A stretch of 5,931 nt of DNA from an uncultured bacterium. Its GTDB lineage: Bacteria; Auribacterota; Tritonobacteria; UBA1439. Numbering within the stretch: the stretch's first letter is position 1; every line of letters starts with the position of its first letter. A program made the position numbers and the translations under genes. Location of the stretch: positions 1-5,931 of the forward strand of contig CALLYX010000171.1 of assembly GCA_937858775.1 (NCBI GenBank). Direction: 5' to 3'. The notes under the pieces are model-generated. The model saw only the letters and a program-made list of their open reading frames with translations. It was not told the origin of the DNA and ran no database searches. This document shows, piece by piece, positions 5,790 through 5,931 of this stretch.

Positions 5790-5931
5790 GACATACCGAG
5801 TTCCTTACGGATATCGTTTTCCTCGACCGGGCGTTTGAGCCGGGGTTCGAGCGTCAGGATCGTGTCCTGGAGCATCTTGCCTTGTGCACGATAACTCCTC
5901 CGCATCGAGTCGCTGCTTCTGAGTTCATCTA
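5732..5931 (-). CDS. Fragment of a FliA/WhiG-type (sigma-28-like) RNA polymerase sigma factor, region 3 only
   Basis: Read on the - strand from the window edge, the frame begins with a partial codon consistent with Ile/Leu/Val followed by DELRSSDSMRRSYRA, the region 2.4/3.0 junction seen in sigma-28 proteins ('ILDELRS.DW..RS.R'). It goes on through LEPRLKRPVEENDIRKELGM and SHAEYAKLLKKVRPISVVSL, the region 3 pattern ('L...L.R.PTE.EIA..LGIS.EEY..LL.....VSL'). Regions 1-2 lie beyond the window edge. After SVVSL (about base 5732) similarity stops. The frame stays open to a TGA at 5498-5500, but this part is antisense to the beta-helix gene and has no region 4 (no LP..E..V, no helix-turn-helix). 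Without region 4 the protein could not recognise a -35 element, so it is a truncated gene or half of a chimeric join. Such factors usually drive flagellar, chemotaxis or developmental genes. Confidence 0.7.

Overview
This GC-rich window (about two thirds G+C over most of its length) looks like a piece of an uncultured Gram-negative (diderm) bacterium. It carries an outer-membrane secretin of the type IV pilus (PilQ) family, preceded by the end of a PilP/GspC-like periplasmic gene and followed by two genes for exported proteins. I cannot place the phylum from sequence alone. The surface-protein style (beta-helix with carboxypeptidase-regulatory-like domain, 'GMTVYN ... GGM.GG ... NDPGD' modules) would fit environmental lineages known mainly from metagenomes, but that is a guess.

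Layout, all on the + strand until the end: (1) 1-158, C-terminal end of a PilP/GspB/GspC-like protein; (2) 160-2298, PilQ-type secretin, one base after the previous stop, with two N0/STN-like domains and a long Thr/Ser-rich insertion; (3) 2337-3368, an unrecognised secreted protein with its own strong Shine-Dalgarno, probably in the same transcript; (4) 3369-3536, an intergenic region with GC-rich hairpins, one terminator-like, and a short AT-rich inverted repeat; (5) 3537-about 5725 (frame open to 5789), a secreted right-handed beta-helix protein with a duplicated module of about 70 residues and a C-terminal carboxypeptidase-regulatory-like domain; (6) about 5732-5931 on the - strand, a fragment of a FliA/WhiG-type (sigma-28-like) sigma factor, region 3 only.

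The first three genes plausibly act together: a pilot/alignment protein and secretin forming the outer-membrane gate of a type IV pilus or type II-like system, followed by an exported protein that could be a partner or substrate. The fourth is probably a separately transcribed cell-surface or extracellular protein.

The most unusual point is the right-hand end. The beta-helix gene and the sigma-factor gene run head-on into each other and both are cut at about 5726-5735, inside a 10-base perfect palindrome, with a drop in G+C from there on. This looks like a rearrangement breakpoint or a chimeric assembly join rather than normal convergent genes. I see no RNA genes, CRISPR, insertion sequences or att sites.
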